From contig NZ_FRAA01000001.1 in assembly GCF_900142205.1 (NCBI RefSeq), positions 174,889 through 238,888 on the forward strand: DNA of 64,000 bases, given 5' to 3'. Source of the DNA: Reichenbachiella agariperforans. Lineage in GTDB: Bacteria > Bacteroidota > Bacteroidia > Cytophagales > Cyclobacteriaceae. Shown piece by piece: positions 30,601-38,482 of this stretch; position 1 is the first letter of the stretch; each line of letters begins with the position of its first letter. The notes beneath the pieces were generated by a model. It had not been told where the DNA came from, searched no databases, and worked only from the letters and a program-made list of their open reading frames with translations. Made by a program: the position numbers and the translations under genes.

Positions 30601-33600
30601 ATCCAAATACGCAAAACCTATCTATTGACGGTACCGATATTTGTTATGGTTCGGATGGAGAAATCGTGTTCAATGGTCGTTTGGCAGACGGCAATTACCA
30701 AGTCATTTATAACCTCTCAGGGGCTAATACGGCAAGCGATCAAACTACTACTCTCACGATGAGTAGCAGAACAGGTACGGCTTACATCCCAGCAAATCAA
30801 TTAACCAATAGTGGCAGTACCGATTTCGAATTAACCAACATACGCTATGCCTCCGGCAAACAATGTAATGTCACAGCGGAAGATGAAACAGACTTTATCG
30901 TCTTAGAAAACCCAGTATTATCTGGCGAAACGCTAACTTCACCTCAAGTATGTATCGGTGAATCCGTCAGCATCACTTTGACCAACTATCAAACAGGCTT
31001 TAATTACTATATCCAACGCGATGCGGATGGAGTCAGCGTAAGTGATTCGCTATCTAGTACAGATGCTATAGCGAGCGAACTGATATTTGACTTATCCCCT
31101 ACTCCCATGGTTACTGGTACTTATAACCTTATAGCTTATGCCTTGGGAGCAAATCAAGCCTGTACCAGCGTCGAGCTTTCTAGCACGAACATAACCATAG
31201 TACCTGTACCAGTGACCAATACCATCACTGTGAGTACTTCTGATGCTCAAATATGTGCAGGTGAAGATGTAACGGTCAACTTAGACAATGCCGATGCTTC
31301 AGTATCCTATCAGCTCCAAGCCAATGCAGTCAATATAGCAGGAGCAGTCATTCAAGGAGTATCAGGGTCGCAGAACTTCCCTATCCAATCACCTACGAGC
31401 ACGACAAATTACCGTGTCACCGCTACGCCTTATGTAGGTGGATCAACCACTTGTGATACCGAACTACTCACTAGCAGTACAGCTGTAGTCGTAGAAGGGC
31501 CTATCACATTTGACGTACAACCTATGGACGCAACGATCTGTGATGGATCTCCAGTTCAATTCACGACGCAAGTCACAAACCCTAGTGGTACAACGACCTA
31601 CCAGTGGCAAGAAGACAACGGAGGTGGCTATGCGGATCTCTCTGAGGCAGGTGTCTATCAAAATGTGACATCACAGGTACTAACCATCACGAATGTAACT
31701 GGTTTGACTACTAATCAATATAGGTTAAAAGTAACTACTGCTGAATGTGAGAGCTACTCGAATGAAGTGACACTCACTGTAATGTCTACACCAGATGTAT
31801 CAGGCATCACTCTGTCTAGTGATGATGTTTGTCAAGGACAAGATGCCACTGTATCTCTAACGGCCAGCAATCTATTGGATGGAACGTACAGCTTAGAATA
31901 CACCATCACGCCTACTTCATCAGGCACACCTGCCACTTATAACACTACTGTTACACTTGCTTCTGGCGATGCTGGAACGGGAGACTTCATTGTAGATGCA
32001 TCATTGATAGCAGATGTAGACGAATACACTATTGATTTCACCGAAATCAGCTTAGGGGGTACATGTGCCGATGATCCTGGCGTACAATCCACCTTCAATG
32101 TATCCGCTAATCCTGACCTAACGATATTCGACATTACCATAGATAACATCTGTCCAGGTTCAGATGCAGAAGTGAATATTTCAGGTAGCAGTTTAGCCGC
32201 TGGTACATATACCGTTTCTTATGATTTGACAAGTGCCAACACTGCATCACTATCTTCCATAGCGACAATAGACGGGTCAGGTGATGGGTCATTTGATATA
32301 CTTAGTGCCAACTTAGGCACCAATGGAACAACAGTCGTCACAATAACTGACGTAGCTGTCGATAATGCACTAGCTTGCAACACAGCAGTTGGTACTGTAT
32401 CTGCATCCTTCTTAATCGTACCAGACCCTAGCATATCTAGTCAGATCCTCTCTGATCCGCTATTCTGCGAGGATGACAATACAGTCAATATCACGATGAC
32501 CAACTCACAAAACAATGTGAGTTATCAACTGAGAGACAACACTACTGACACCCCAACAGGTTCTGCACAAACAGGTAATGGAGGTAAACTTAACTTCAAC
32601 AGTATTGCAGTAGGTACTACAGATGTTGCTTTCAATATACTCGCTACACCAATATTGGATACTACACCTACCTATTGTGGCAATACTTTGGAAATATCAG
32701 ACCTCTCTAATGCCACGGTGATAGCTAACCCAAGTGATGCCTTGACGGTGACCGCTGATGCAACGGATGTATGCGCAGGGGATCTCGTCACCATCACCGT
32801 TGCGAATACGGAAACAGATGTCCGCTATGAACTCTATGATAACAGCGGCACTCCTATTGCCGGTCAAATCTTTATTGGTGACGGGACAAGCAAAACCTTT
32901 ACCAATCGACCAGACGCTACCATCACTTATGTCGTCAAAGCCACACCAAACATACTAGATAGTAACAATGCTAGTTGTGGTGAAACGACCCTGACTGACA
33001 TGGCCACTGTACAAGTCGACAAATTAGAAATCACCACACAACCGCAAGATCAGTACACATGTAATGCAGGTGCTACCCTATCCGTCGTAGCGACCAATGA
33101 AGGGACTACCAGCATAGACTACCAATGGTATAGAGGCAGTACGGCTCTGAGCGACGGTGTGGATTTCACGGGGGCTAACACTGCTGATTTGGTAATTAGT
33201 GATGCATCAGCATGGAATGAACAAAACTTCCATGTGAACCTATCTACGACTACAGGATGTGATTTGGACTCGGACGAAATTACGTTATATGCACGCAATG
33301 CACCTATAACCTCTAATCTGAACCTATCGACTAGCAATATATGTCTAGGTTCAAGAGAAACAGTACAGGTGTCAAGTGACCTCTCCGCTGGCGTTTATGA
33401 ATTCACCTACAACATCAGTGGTGCCAACGTTAGCACTGGTAATACAGAAAATGTCATCATCAATGGGCAGGGCAAAGGAAATCTATATGTCCTCAGCGGA
33501 AAACTCACCAGCTCTGGTAACACCAGTATTACAGTTACGGAAATAGACTTCACCTTAGGTATGGGCTGCTCAGTTTCAGGACTATCAGCCACCTCCGCAT

Positions 33601-36600
33601 TTATCATTGAAGACCTACCTAACGAAACAGGACTAAATCTAACCGTAGACAACATCTGTTTGGAAGAAAATGGGCAAGTAGACATCACCAGTTCTCTCGT
33701 AGATGCAGACTACTTCTTTGATTACACGCTCACTGGTGCCAATACTGGCAGCTACTCAGGAGAAGTCACGATCAACAGCGGAGATGGTTCGGGGGATGTT
33801 GACATCCCTGCCAGTCAACTCACCAATGCGGGTACTACAACCGTCACCGTCACTGCCATTCGATTCGAATCAGGGCAGTCTTGTGAAGCAACAGGTACAA
33901 ATCTGGCACAAACCTCTTTCGATGTTGAAGCCAACCCTATAATCTCCCAAATGGTCATTCAAGTGGCTAATATCTGTGAAGGGCAAGATGCTTTAATCAA
34001 TATCACAAGCACACTACCAGCAGGAAACTACAATTTTACCTATGTCACTTACGGAGCAAATGCCGCTGCAGGAACACAACTCGTGACCATTGCTTCGGAC
34101 GGGTCAGGTAGCTTCACGGTAGCAACTGATGACATCCCTGTACCTGGTGCAATGACTTTCGCCATAACAGCTGTTGCCAATAGCACAGGAAACGCTTGTA
34201 ATATGAATAACCTCAGTATAGCTGATAAATTCATCATCGAAGACCTACCTAACATCACGAACCTAGCGATGATCACTCAAAACACTTGTGAAGGCGAGCC
34301 TGTAGACCTAATCTTCACGAGCAACTTAGTCGATGGCACTTACGAATTGACTTACGAGCTATATGGCGCCAATACAAAAGCTGAAAGCGCGATCGTGGGT
34401 CAAGTCACCTCTGGCACAGGCAATGTGCAAGTCACCCTCCCAGAGACCTTTGTGCAAAACCCAGGGTTGACAACCATTTCTTTATCTAACCTGAAGTTCA
34501 CGGACGGACAACAATGTGGACTACCTCTGGATGTTCAGGCGACTTTGGAAGTCTTAGAAAAACCACATCCTCAAGATTTCCAAATATCTATTGACAATGT
34601 GTGTGAAGGAGTCGATGCAACCGTCACTGGTACATCGACAACTCTAGCAGATGGCAGCTATTTGATCCAATACAATCTTGTAGGACCTGATGGTACATCC
34701 TCTCAGTCACAGGCTATCACAGTAAATAGCGGTACGACTACTTTTAGTATCGATCAAACCTTGCTAACGGCTACTGGGAGTTACGCTGTAAACTTGACTG
34801 AAATCACCTACAGCACTGATCTAAGCTGTACCGAGGATCAAGTATCCACTTCTACTTCATTTTCAGTGAATAATCTACCTGATGTCTCCAATGTCGCTCT
34901 AGACATAGAAAGTCCTATATGTAGAGCCAATGCACCGATACTCACAATCACAGGACTGGAAGCTAGTACGCAGTATACCATCAGCTATGACAACAATGGT
35001 ACAACGGCTACACAGGAAGTCACTACTAGTTCAACTGGAACAGCAGCACTAACTACCAATAGCCTAACGCAGGATGGCAACTACGAAGTACTATCAGTTG
35101 CATACAAAGATGATGACACCAACTGTGCTTCGGATGTAAATATGACACCTGTGTTAGCAGATGTGGGATGTAATCCGATCAGTCAAGACGCTACTGTGTC
35201 AGGTCTAGAAGATAATTTAACAGTATTCACCGAAAACGATTTCTACTTCGAAGACCCAGACAACGATGCATTCCAAGGAGTCGTCATCACGAGCCTACCT
35301 GTAAAGGGTGCTCTTTTCTATTCGGCCAATCCCGTCACACAATCAGACGTAGTGACTAGCACAGCTTATCCAAATAGAAACCTATTCAGATATCTACCTA
35401 GCTTTGATGGTAACGGTCAGCCATTTGACTTCTTTACCTTCAAGGTTAAAGACAACTCTGGAGATACAGACACCGAACTGAGTATCGACAACTATACCAT
35501 GAAAATCGACATCCTCAAAGTAGAAGATGCGCCTGAAGTGGAAGACATTGATTTATCTACCGATGAAGAAGTAACACTGACTTTCGCAGAGAGCAATTTC
35601 CTAGATGGTTTCTTTGATCAAGAAAACGAACCCCTGCAAACTATACGCTTCGAATCTCTTCCTCTCGCTACAGAAGGCTTCCTATTGTGGAATACAGATA
35701 CTGTACTCGTGGATCAAGAGTATGCTATAGCCGAAGCAGCCAACCTCACATTCGTTCCTGCTACCAATTTCAGTGGGGATTTGAGTTTCGAATGGAATGG
35801 CTCTGATGGAGACTTATTCGCAACGAGTGCTGCTGATATCAACATCACGGTCAACCCGATCAACGATGCACCTATCGCGCAGGATGATGCCTTCAATACC
35901 AACGGTACCAACCTCGTAGCAGGTAGAGTCTCTGTCAACGACACTGATCCAGAAGGTGACCCTATGAGCTATACCGCTACCTCACAACCAACCGACGGTG
36001 TGTTGATTTTCAATACAGATGGCTCCTTTACCTACCAGCCTAACTCTGGTTTCAATGGTATCGACACCTTTACATACCAAGTCTGTGACACACCAGCCAA
36101 ACCACTGATCTCACTTTGTGATGATGCGACGGTTACGATCTCAGTCACCGCAGTACTACTCGACTCTGATGATGACGGTATATTGGATATCATCGAAGTA
36201 GGCTCAGACCCCTCCAACCCAATAGATACAGACGGTGACGGATCTCCAGACTACCTCGACAAAGACGCTGACAATGATGGCATTGCTGATTTCTTCGAAT
36301 ACAAAAACACGGATTTTGGCATCAGTGGTCGTGTACATGCTACCAACAATGTCTTGATCCCTCTCGATAGCGATGGAGATGGACAGCCAGACTATTTAGA
36401 TACCGATTCGGACAATGATGGCGTACTCGATATGATCGAAAGTGGCAACATCCTTCCCTCCGGACAGGATTTGGATGGCAATGGCATTGATGATGTATAT
36501 GACACGCCTGATGGTACATTCACCAACTCGCTGTCTCGTGATCCTCGAGATACCGATGGAGACGGTGTCCGTGACTATGTAGATACTGATGATGATAACG

Positions 36601-37523
36601 ACACCATCCCTACCCTACTTGAAGACCCTGATGGAGACGGTAACGCGACCAATGATGATACAGATGGAAATGGCATACCCAACTATCTAGACAATGACGA
36701 TGACGGAGACAATGTACCGACCATGATCGAAGATGTAGACGGAGATGGCAACCCTACAGACGATGACACAGATCAAGACGGACTAGTCAACTACCTCGAC
36801 AATGACGATGATGGTGACTGGGTACTAACCATCAACGAAGACATCAACACGACTGGTAGGCTAGAATTGGCCAGCTACGAATGGTTCGATACCGATGGAG
36901 TCACATGGTTACAGGCTGATGGTGACCCTACCAATGATGACACAGATGCTGACGGCATCCCTAACTATCTCGATAGTGACGATGATGGTGACGGGCTATC
37001 CACTAGAGAGGAAGATGTCAATGGCAACCAAAACCCTCAGGATGATGATGAAGATAAGGATACCAAACCTAACTACCTCGATTCATCTAATGATGAAGAT
37101 GGTGATGGCACGCCTGATATCGAAGAGTGTGACCAAACAGGTGATGCAGGAGCAGGACTCACCTGCGACTGTGATGGAGATGGTATACCTAACTTCCTCG
37201 ATGCGTATGACGACTGTGATGGACCTCTTTTGGTAATACCAAACGTATTTACCCCGAATGGCGATGGATCGAATGATACCTGGAGAATACCACTCATCGA
37301 TGACCCACTCTATGCACGAAACAAAGTGCAGGTATTCAACAGGTGGGGAACGAAAGTATATGAAGGCACCGACTATGACAATGTCAATGTGGTGTGGAAT
37401 GGTACTGCCAATACTGGTTTAGTACCTTATGGAAAGGAGTTGCCTGACGGTACCTATTTCTATTACCTCACGATCGAGGGTGAAGATGAACAATTGTCGG
37501 GCTATGTAGTGATTAAAAGATAA
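21630..37523 (+). CDS. Giant T9SS-exported PKD/Cys-unit surface protein with type B sorting domain
   Basis: This 5,297-residue protein has signal peptide MLKRLTISTLALFTSLASFA. Residues about 23-1330 hold fourteen PKD-type Ig-like domains, marked by YSWDFGNG, YHWDFGDGN, WLWDFGDGT and relatives. Residues about 1330-4510 hold 32 units of roughly 100 residues, each starting with a conserved C-x-G-type motif. Residues 4515-4840 are cadherin-like/tandem-95 domains. Residues 4845-5198 contain about 17 Asp-rich thrombospondin type 3 Ca2+ loops such as DTDGDGVRDY. The last ~98 residues (IPNVFTPNGDGSNDTW ... GYVVIKR) are the CHU_C gliding-motility-associated domain, a type B T9SS sorting signal. It is probably a cell-surface adhesin. 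The stop overlaps the ATG of the PorP/SprF gene in TAATG. Confidence 0.93.
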   Translation: MLKRLTISTLALFTSLASFAQSANFTTDLSNNESCGATSVNFSVDDDTDITDYSWDFGNGEPVSTSATAGTTYLEPGNYTVTLTINGGAESSQQEIIIYAKPEPEFIVDGGDDSGCISSTLDVSFDYTGAVPPVNGGEIVAWDWSFGDAKDPIRLYASEGNNGDITYTYSGYGSFNVVVGVLDANGCTASYVLPNAVSIYPEPTSGFTYSYDEGCSFPLDVQLTNSSTDPTSSINLFLWTVTDLSNSTVIETSTDENPIITLPTAKDYDISLEVTNSPGSCSNESNQTLSFENNVAVFVSDKSEVCVGEDIQFTSTVTDGLGGTPGIYHWDFGDGNTASEPNPVYAYSDDTGSPYTVALTVTFSNGCQETTAQEDLIIVNNIGEPVVSVSKEELCDREEITISTNTIGTKYYWDFDYDGTTPDFDTGTSTGTVTHSYLSEGLYDILVQVQTAEGCQNQGIFSSILVEFPKPAIEVSEGHYGCVGDLASFDASGSTNTLPTGSNTIVSYSWDFQNDGTIDQTGSSPLAEDIPFNEEGKFDVALTIETSDGCTNTIVYQDAVERGYVPTATFTSSKNTECVDTAISFNSTSSRNDIGTQPIDSVIWDFGDGTIVSGNPLEDPSLNNPSHAYSDDTEDGSPSGGYTVSLTAFSDGCPSNVATDVINITYPVARFEYPDLGQCFAASDIVFTALDGANLSEGVDEYRWDFGDGSLEPGPDNTAFTVGSDPSTTHQFTKRGNYTIVLYVKNNTSGCIDTYSSVIPVTFAIPNFTTSDLIVCYDADEVQFVNRSVSIAATPSYSWDFGADATPATYDGATPPVVIYSSPGLKTVTLSMNENNGCPVKVATQTDYIDVRGPITDFSIVSDNADPNVQCLDPEESLTFTSNSTANGNTNISWEWDFDEGANPPTVSTDNQDPIEVSYATTGLKTISLTVTDDAGCVDTEIKTDEIAIPNPNANFGIGSENKCITESITITDQSNTSGLSNISDWEWDFGDGATPATFSGQNPGSVVYATIGTKTITLTITNEDGCMDISTQDLEIYEANASFPAVTETGCAPLEVTFEDTSVDAVSWLWDFGDQFNSTSTEQNPTFIYIYPGTYDVTLTTVSAGGCQITVTETAVVTVDGPQYDDFSYILDQVCINEDDNQYPEATFTITGLSDTKSLRLDFGDGTVVYEEEFTDAMNPNSGNPVVVTHQYETFGTFKPKLTIADDPASPDACGAFVYVPEVPELIISHDTEPVFTSNSVQNETCQNVAIQFQDKTQTDGGLIDDRYAITDWLWDFGDGTTSTDKNPSHSYASTGTYQVSLTLTTELGCDGTTTQSIEIVGALSDDTPGTSTEICAGETPTLDANTPTGGETSIAYQYLWQVSSNQSTWSDAPGINDGEDYTITASNPTATTTKYYQRITTSLNCTAVSGMFTVVTDPSTLSGILSSDQNECYGNNTFRLVLEAYRGEILDWESDTNADFSTATSLGITSDSYTYSDLTGTTYFRVSVQSGVCEQEYSNTATITVQDEITGNVIDPDIAECSDTDPGTLTATAVAGGAGSGTYSYQWQSSSDDSNFSDISGATSESYAPGILTSTTYFRRIATSTGTSTCSVTSESLEINITQAPKTDLTVLAPAVCDDEDAVITIQNSESSYTYEVLNTSDAVVGTGTGNGSDLNITVAEADLPDGETQFDFVIQVTNGICVRDFPSNTLDINAVPDLDLIVTQFGDVCNGNDGQVTIASAEDGYTYEIQNTDQSNKVVATGTGDGTDLLLTIPSSELPSSGTFNYQVTVQNGACGKVLNTTGSFDIIPTPDNSLAVSDPTICEETLPTTVDIIVSNAVSGVSYQLREDLGDINVGAAQEGTDGDLTFNITAPSVTTLYNVLATSTSTDGTPALCDGIELTNKSKVTIIPTPAIDLTVSDPTICEGDDATVNLDNSEVDVLYTIRLEDDTDATGTTTQVNGTGGTVSFTVSTTTDQVYEVVAQSTLTGDAGLCAEFVLTDQATVTVRPTPETDATLVVNDFEYCEEEVTVAASVPDLIFTVTDSELNVNYSIKEQGSASYIEADVPGNGGILTFSGIPAPSTTTIYEVYARDNDAADSGLCPYYLLEDTGVATVAPIPSQKTVSDPVICIGDAGEIILSDSELNVSYQLALADGSLVGLPVAGTGSDITFSISIVNNTTFYVAATSTLVLGCETVIMSDNADAVVIPIPDASVDFTASDAEVCEGQEITFTIATEDDVTYQAKKNGVALGTPISGDGTPLTFTDTPAASAVYTVEATPSTQNSLSADCATIQLSQSIGIIVVGPIAFDQQPTDQTLCSGTATSFVSQVSNNGDGGAPELQWQVSTDNVTYTDLSDGAVYTGTQTENLSILNTTGLDGNYYQLIASIGSCEENSDPAQLNLGTIPDLAGFALSVDDLCLGEEAEVTVTGLSDGIYDFTYDITISNTVSDETVENITVTGGTANFNVSADLITNDGNNSFFITQVDYSTGQGCGSVATAEDNFIVFPLPDVTGLSVVADDICAGNDAVVDVFGNLVDGSYTFTYDLSGANTATGLTADVATIGGEDTFTIPSTSLSSSGATVISITKVQYVTDEQCATTAVNANTQLTVISAPDGATPTLDDLTVCEGNSGQLTLHNSQTNVSYQLRDSDGDDVGLPLQGNGGDIFFTITPTSNSNYSVFASSSVVTNCTGVVLADLATVTVISTPTADLEVVGDTPIACFGDEASITIKDTEVGVSYQLRANGIAVDGFVLVGDGTDQSYAGVPSKSAVYSVLATPTTQDSDANNCNSIQLLDLVTIQVDGPIVINAQPDDVTICSSSQKVAFTTDIDNQGDGGTPNYQWQSSANNTTFNNISNGAVYAGVNTQTLQVLNNTGLDQRYYRLKITTAQCELYTDAALLSITALPDTDDLALTTTDVCAGEDLVVDFTSNQLADQSYQFTYTITGSNYFGPTEAIVSVTSGNGSGSFTVPSEQISDIGTTVVTVTKVDYESGQACSVFGLSAASTFEIEANPNTQNLSIDGTDICYGSDGEIVFNGRLADGNYQVIYNLSGANTASDQTTTLTMSSRTGTAYIPANQLTNSGSTDFELTNIRYASGKQCNVTAEDETDFIVLENPVLSGETLTSPQVCIGESVSITLTNYQTGFNYYIQRDADGVSVSDSLSSTDAIASELIFDLSPTPMVTGTYNLIAYALGANQACTSVELSSTNITIVPVPVTNTITVSTSDAQICAGEDVTVNLDNADASVSYQLQANAVNIAGAVIQGVSGSQNFPIQSPTSTTNYRVTATPYVGGSTTCDTELLTSSTAVVVEGPITFDVQPMDATICDGSPVQFTTQVTNPSGTTTYQWQEDNGGGYADLSEAGVYQNVTSQVLTITNVTGLTTNQYRLKVTTAECESYSNEVTLTVMSTPDVSGITLSSDDVCQGQDATVSLTASNLLDGTYSLEYTITPTSSGTPATYNTTVTLASGDAGTGDFIVDASLIADVDEYTIDFTEISLGGTCADDPGVQSTFNVSANPDLTIFDITIDNICPGSDAEVNISGSSLAAGTYTVSYDLTSANTASLSSIATIDGSGDGSFDILSANLGTNGTTVVTITDVAVDNALACNTAVGTVSASFLIVPDPSISSQILSDPLFCEDDNTVNITMTNSQNNVSYQLRDNTTDTPTGSAQTGNGGKLNFNSIAVGTTDVAFNILATPILDTTPTYCGNTLEISDLSNATVIANPSDALTVTADATDVCAGDLVTITVANTETDVRYELYDNSGTPIAGQIFIGDGTSKTFTNRPDATITYVVKATPNILDSNNASCGETTLTDMATVQVDKLEITTQPQDQYTCNAGATLSVVATNEGTTSIDYQWYRGSTALSDGVDFTGANTADLVISDASAWNEQNFHVNLSTTTGCDLDSDEITLYARNAPITSNLNLSTSNICLGSRETVQVSSDLSAGVYEFTYNISGANVSTGNTENVIINGQGKGNLYVLSGKLTSSGNTSITVTEIDFTLGMGCSVSGLSATSAFIIEDLPNETGLNLTVDNICLEENGQVDITSSLVDADYFFDYTLTGANTGSYSGEVTINSGDGSGDVDIPASQLTNAGTTTVTVTAIRFESGQSCEATGTNLAQTSFDVEANPIISQMVIQVANICEGQDALINITSTLPAGNYNFTYVTYGANAAAGTQLVTIASDGSGSFTVATDDIPVPGAMTFAITAVANSTGNACNMNNLSIADKFIIEDLPNITNLAMITQNTCEGEPVDLIFTSNLVDGTYELTYELYGANTKAESAIVGQVTSGTGNVQVTLPETFVQNPGLTTISLSNLKFTDGQQCGLPLDVQATLEVLEKPHPQDFQISIDNVCEGVDATVTGTSTTLADGSYLIQYNLVGPDGTSSQSQAITVNSGTTTFSIDQTLLTATGSYAVNLTEITYSTDLSCTEDQVSTSTSFSVNNLPDVSNVALDIESPICRANAPILTITGLEASTQYTISYDNNGTTATQEVTTSSTGTAALTTNSLTQDGNYEVLSVAYKDDDTNCASDVNMTPVLADVGCNPISQDATVSGLEDNLTVFTENDFYFEDPDNDAFQGVVITSLPVKGALFYSANPVTQSDVVTSTAYPNRNLFRYLPSFDGNGQPFDFFTFKVKDNSGDTDTELSIDNYTMKIDILKVEDAPEVEDIDLSTDEEVTLTFAESNFLDGFFDQENEPLQTIRFESLPLATEGFLLWNTDTVLVDQEYAIAEAANLTFVPATNFSGDLSFEWNGSDGDLFATSAADINITVNPINDAPIAQDDAFNTNGTNLVAGRVSVNDTDPEGDPMSYTATSQPTDGVLIFNTDGSFTYQPNSGFNGIDTFTYQVCDTPAKPLISLCDDATVTISVTAVLLDSDDDGILDIIEVGSDPSNPIDTDGDGSPDYLDKDADNDGIADFFEYKNTDFGISGRVHATNNVLIPLDSDGDGQPDYLDTDSDNDGVLDMIESGNILPSGQDLDGNGIDDVYDTPDGTFTNSLSRDPRDTDGDGVRDYVDTDDDNDTIPTLLEDPDGDGNATNDDTDGNGIPNYLDNDDDGDNVPTMIEDVDGDGNPTDDDTDQDGLVNYLDNDDDGDWVLTINEDINTTGRLELASYEWFDTDGVTWLQADGDPTNDDTDADGIPNYLDSDDDGDGLSTREEDVNGNQNPQDDDEDKDTKPNYLDSSNDEDGDGTPDIEECDQTGDAGAGLTCDCDGDGIPNFLDAYDDCDGPLLVIPNVFTPNGDGSNDTWRIPLIDDPLYARNKVQVFNRWGTKVYEGTDYDNVNVVWNGTANTGLVPYGKELPDGTYFYYLTIEGEDEQLSGYVVIKR
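21700..25620 (+). repeat. Array of fourteen PKD-type domains
   Basis: Fourteen Ig-like units of about 85-105 codons are recognised by the W/Y-x-WDFGDG core and a Y-x-V-x-L-T-V strand. Two are degenerate (FLWTVTD and LRLDFGDG). They form the N-terminal stalk of the giant protein. Confidence 0.85.
25620..35170 (+). repeat. Array of 32 Cys-starting ~100-residue units
   Basis: Each unit starts with an x-x-I/V-C-x-G-x-x-A-x-V pattern and usually contains a second Cys near its end. Three types are distinguishable: A (VSYQLRD core), B (DGxYxFTYxLSGANT core) and C (YQWQSS ... GLDxxYYRL core). Mean spacing is about 100 codons. I know no family name that covers all three; they look Ig-like. Confidence 0.8.
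28527..33062 (+). repeat. Higher-order super-repeat C-B-B-A-A, three copies
   Basis: Type C unit Cys codons are at 28527, 30018, 31539 and 33060, spaced 1491, 1521 and 1521 bp (497, 507 and 507 codons). Between them the unit order is always B-B-A-A. After the fourth type C unit the order changes to five B units in a row. Confidence 0.8.
36163..37226 (+). repeat. Thrombospondin type 3 Ca2+-loop array
   Basis: About seventeen DxDxDG-type loops (for example DSDDDGILD, DTDGDGVRD, DSDDDGDG) separated by NYLD-type linkers. They form a rigid, calcium-dependent segment just before the sorting domain. Confidence 0.9.
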
Positions 37524-38479
37524 TGAGAAAGCAACCATCAAATATCGTTTTACGAGTAGCCTTATTCCTGTTGATGATCATGGCGTCTGGAGCTGTCTTT
37601 GCGCAGCAGCAAGGCATGTACACGCAGTATATGTTCAATGGCCTAGCGCTCAACCCTGCCTATGCAGGGAGTCATGAAACACTCAGCCTAACAGCACTCA
37701 CCCGCCACCAATGGGTGGGACTAGATGGCGCACCAAATACGCAGACGTTCTCCGCGCACGCACCTCTCAAAAAAGATCAAATCGCCATGGGACTGCAAGT
37801 GTACAATGACAACATCGGCGTATCACAGACCTTCTCAACATTCGTGTCAGCGGCGTACCGAATCAATTTTGAAAAAGCCACGCTCTCACTGGGGCTACAA
37901 CTTGGGTTTTCGAGTTTCAAATCAGATGTCACCTCACTCAACCCAGTCTTTGACCTCAATGATGTGGCGCTGAGTGAAAATGTCAGAGAACCTTTCAAAC
38001 CCAATATTGGTACAGGGGCTTACTATTATTCGGATCGATACTACATAGGTTTTTCCCTCCCGACGCTTCTCAACTCGACCATCAATACCTTCGAGATAGA
38101 TGACTCGAACTTGACCTACAAAAGCGGAGAAGCCAAACGTCACATGTTCTTGACAGGAGGTTACTTGTTTGACCTAGGAACACATTTCAAAATCAAACCC
38201 AGTGCATTAATCAAGTATGTATCAGGTGCCCCCATGCAGTTTGATATCAATGCCAACTTGCTGATCGACGAGGTAATTTGGGTCGGAGCATCCTACCGCA
38301 TTAACGAAAGCATCGCATTTCTACTAGAACTAAACCTGACAGATGACCTGAGGTTCGGATATGCCTATGACTACACCCTCAACGACCTCAGCAATGTCAG
38401 TTCGGGCACACACGAGATCATGCTCAACTACCGCGTAGAATTTAAGAAAAACAACGTCACCTCTCCTAGATATTTCTAA
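37523..38479 (+). CDS. PorP/SprF family type IX secretion system membrane protein
   Basis: This 318-residue protein has a signal peptide ending AVFAQQ. It then shows the family N-terminus QGMYTQYMFNGLALNPAYAG and a beta-barrel rich in alternating strands ending in VEFKKN. PorP/SprF proteins bind T9SS effectors with type B sorting domains and are usually encoded next to them; SprF is required for SprB display in Flavobacterium. Here the ATG overlaps the stop of the giant type B protein (TAATG), which predicts translational coupling and a dedicated partnership. It is located in the outer membrane. Confidence 0.96.
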   Translation: MRKQPSNIVLRVALFLLMIMASGAVFAQQQGMYTQYMFNGLALNPAYAGSHETLSLTALTRHQWVGLDGAPNTQTFSAHAPLKKDQIAMGLQVYNDNIGVSQTFSTFVSAAYRINFEKATLSLGLQLGFSSFKSDVTSLNPVFDLNDVALSENVREPFKPNIGTGAYYYSDRYYIGFSLPTLLNSTINTFEIDDSNLTYKSGEAKRHMFLTGGYLFDLGTHFKIKPSALIKYVSGAPMQFDINANLLIDEVIWVGASYRINESIAFLLELNLTDDLRFGYAYDYTLNDLSNVSSGTHEIMLNYRVEFKKNNVTSPRYF

Positions 38480-38482
38480 ACT

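Noticed and set aside
36895-37236. Met/Thr-rich frame inside the TSP3 region
   Set aside because: It is a frame shift shadow of the Asp-rich repeats with no independent support.
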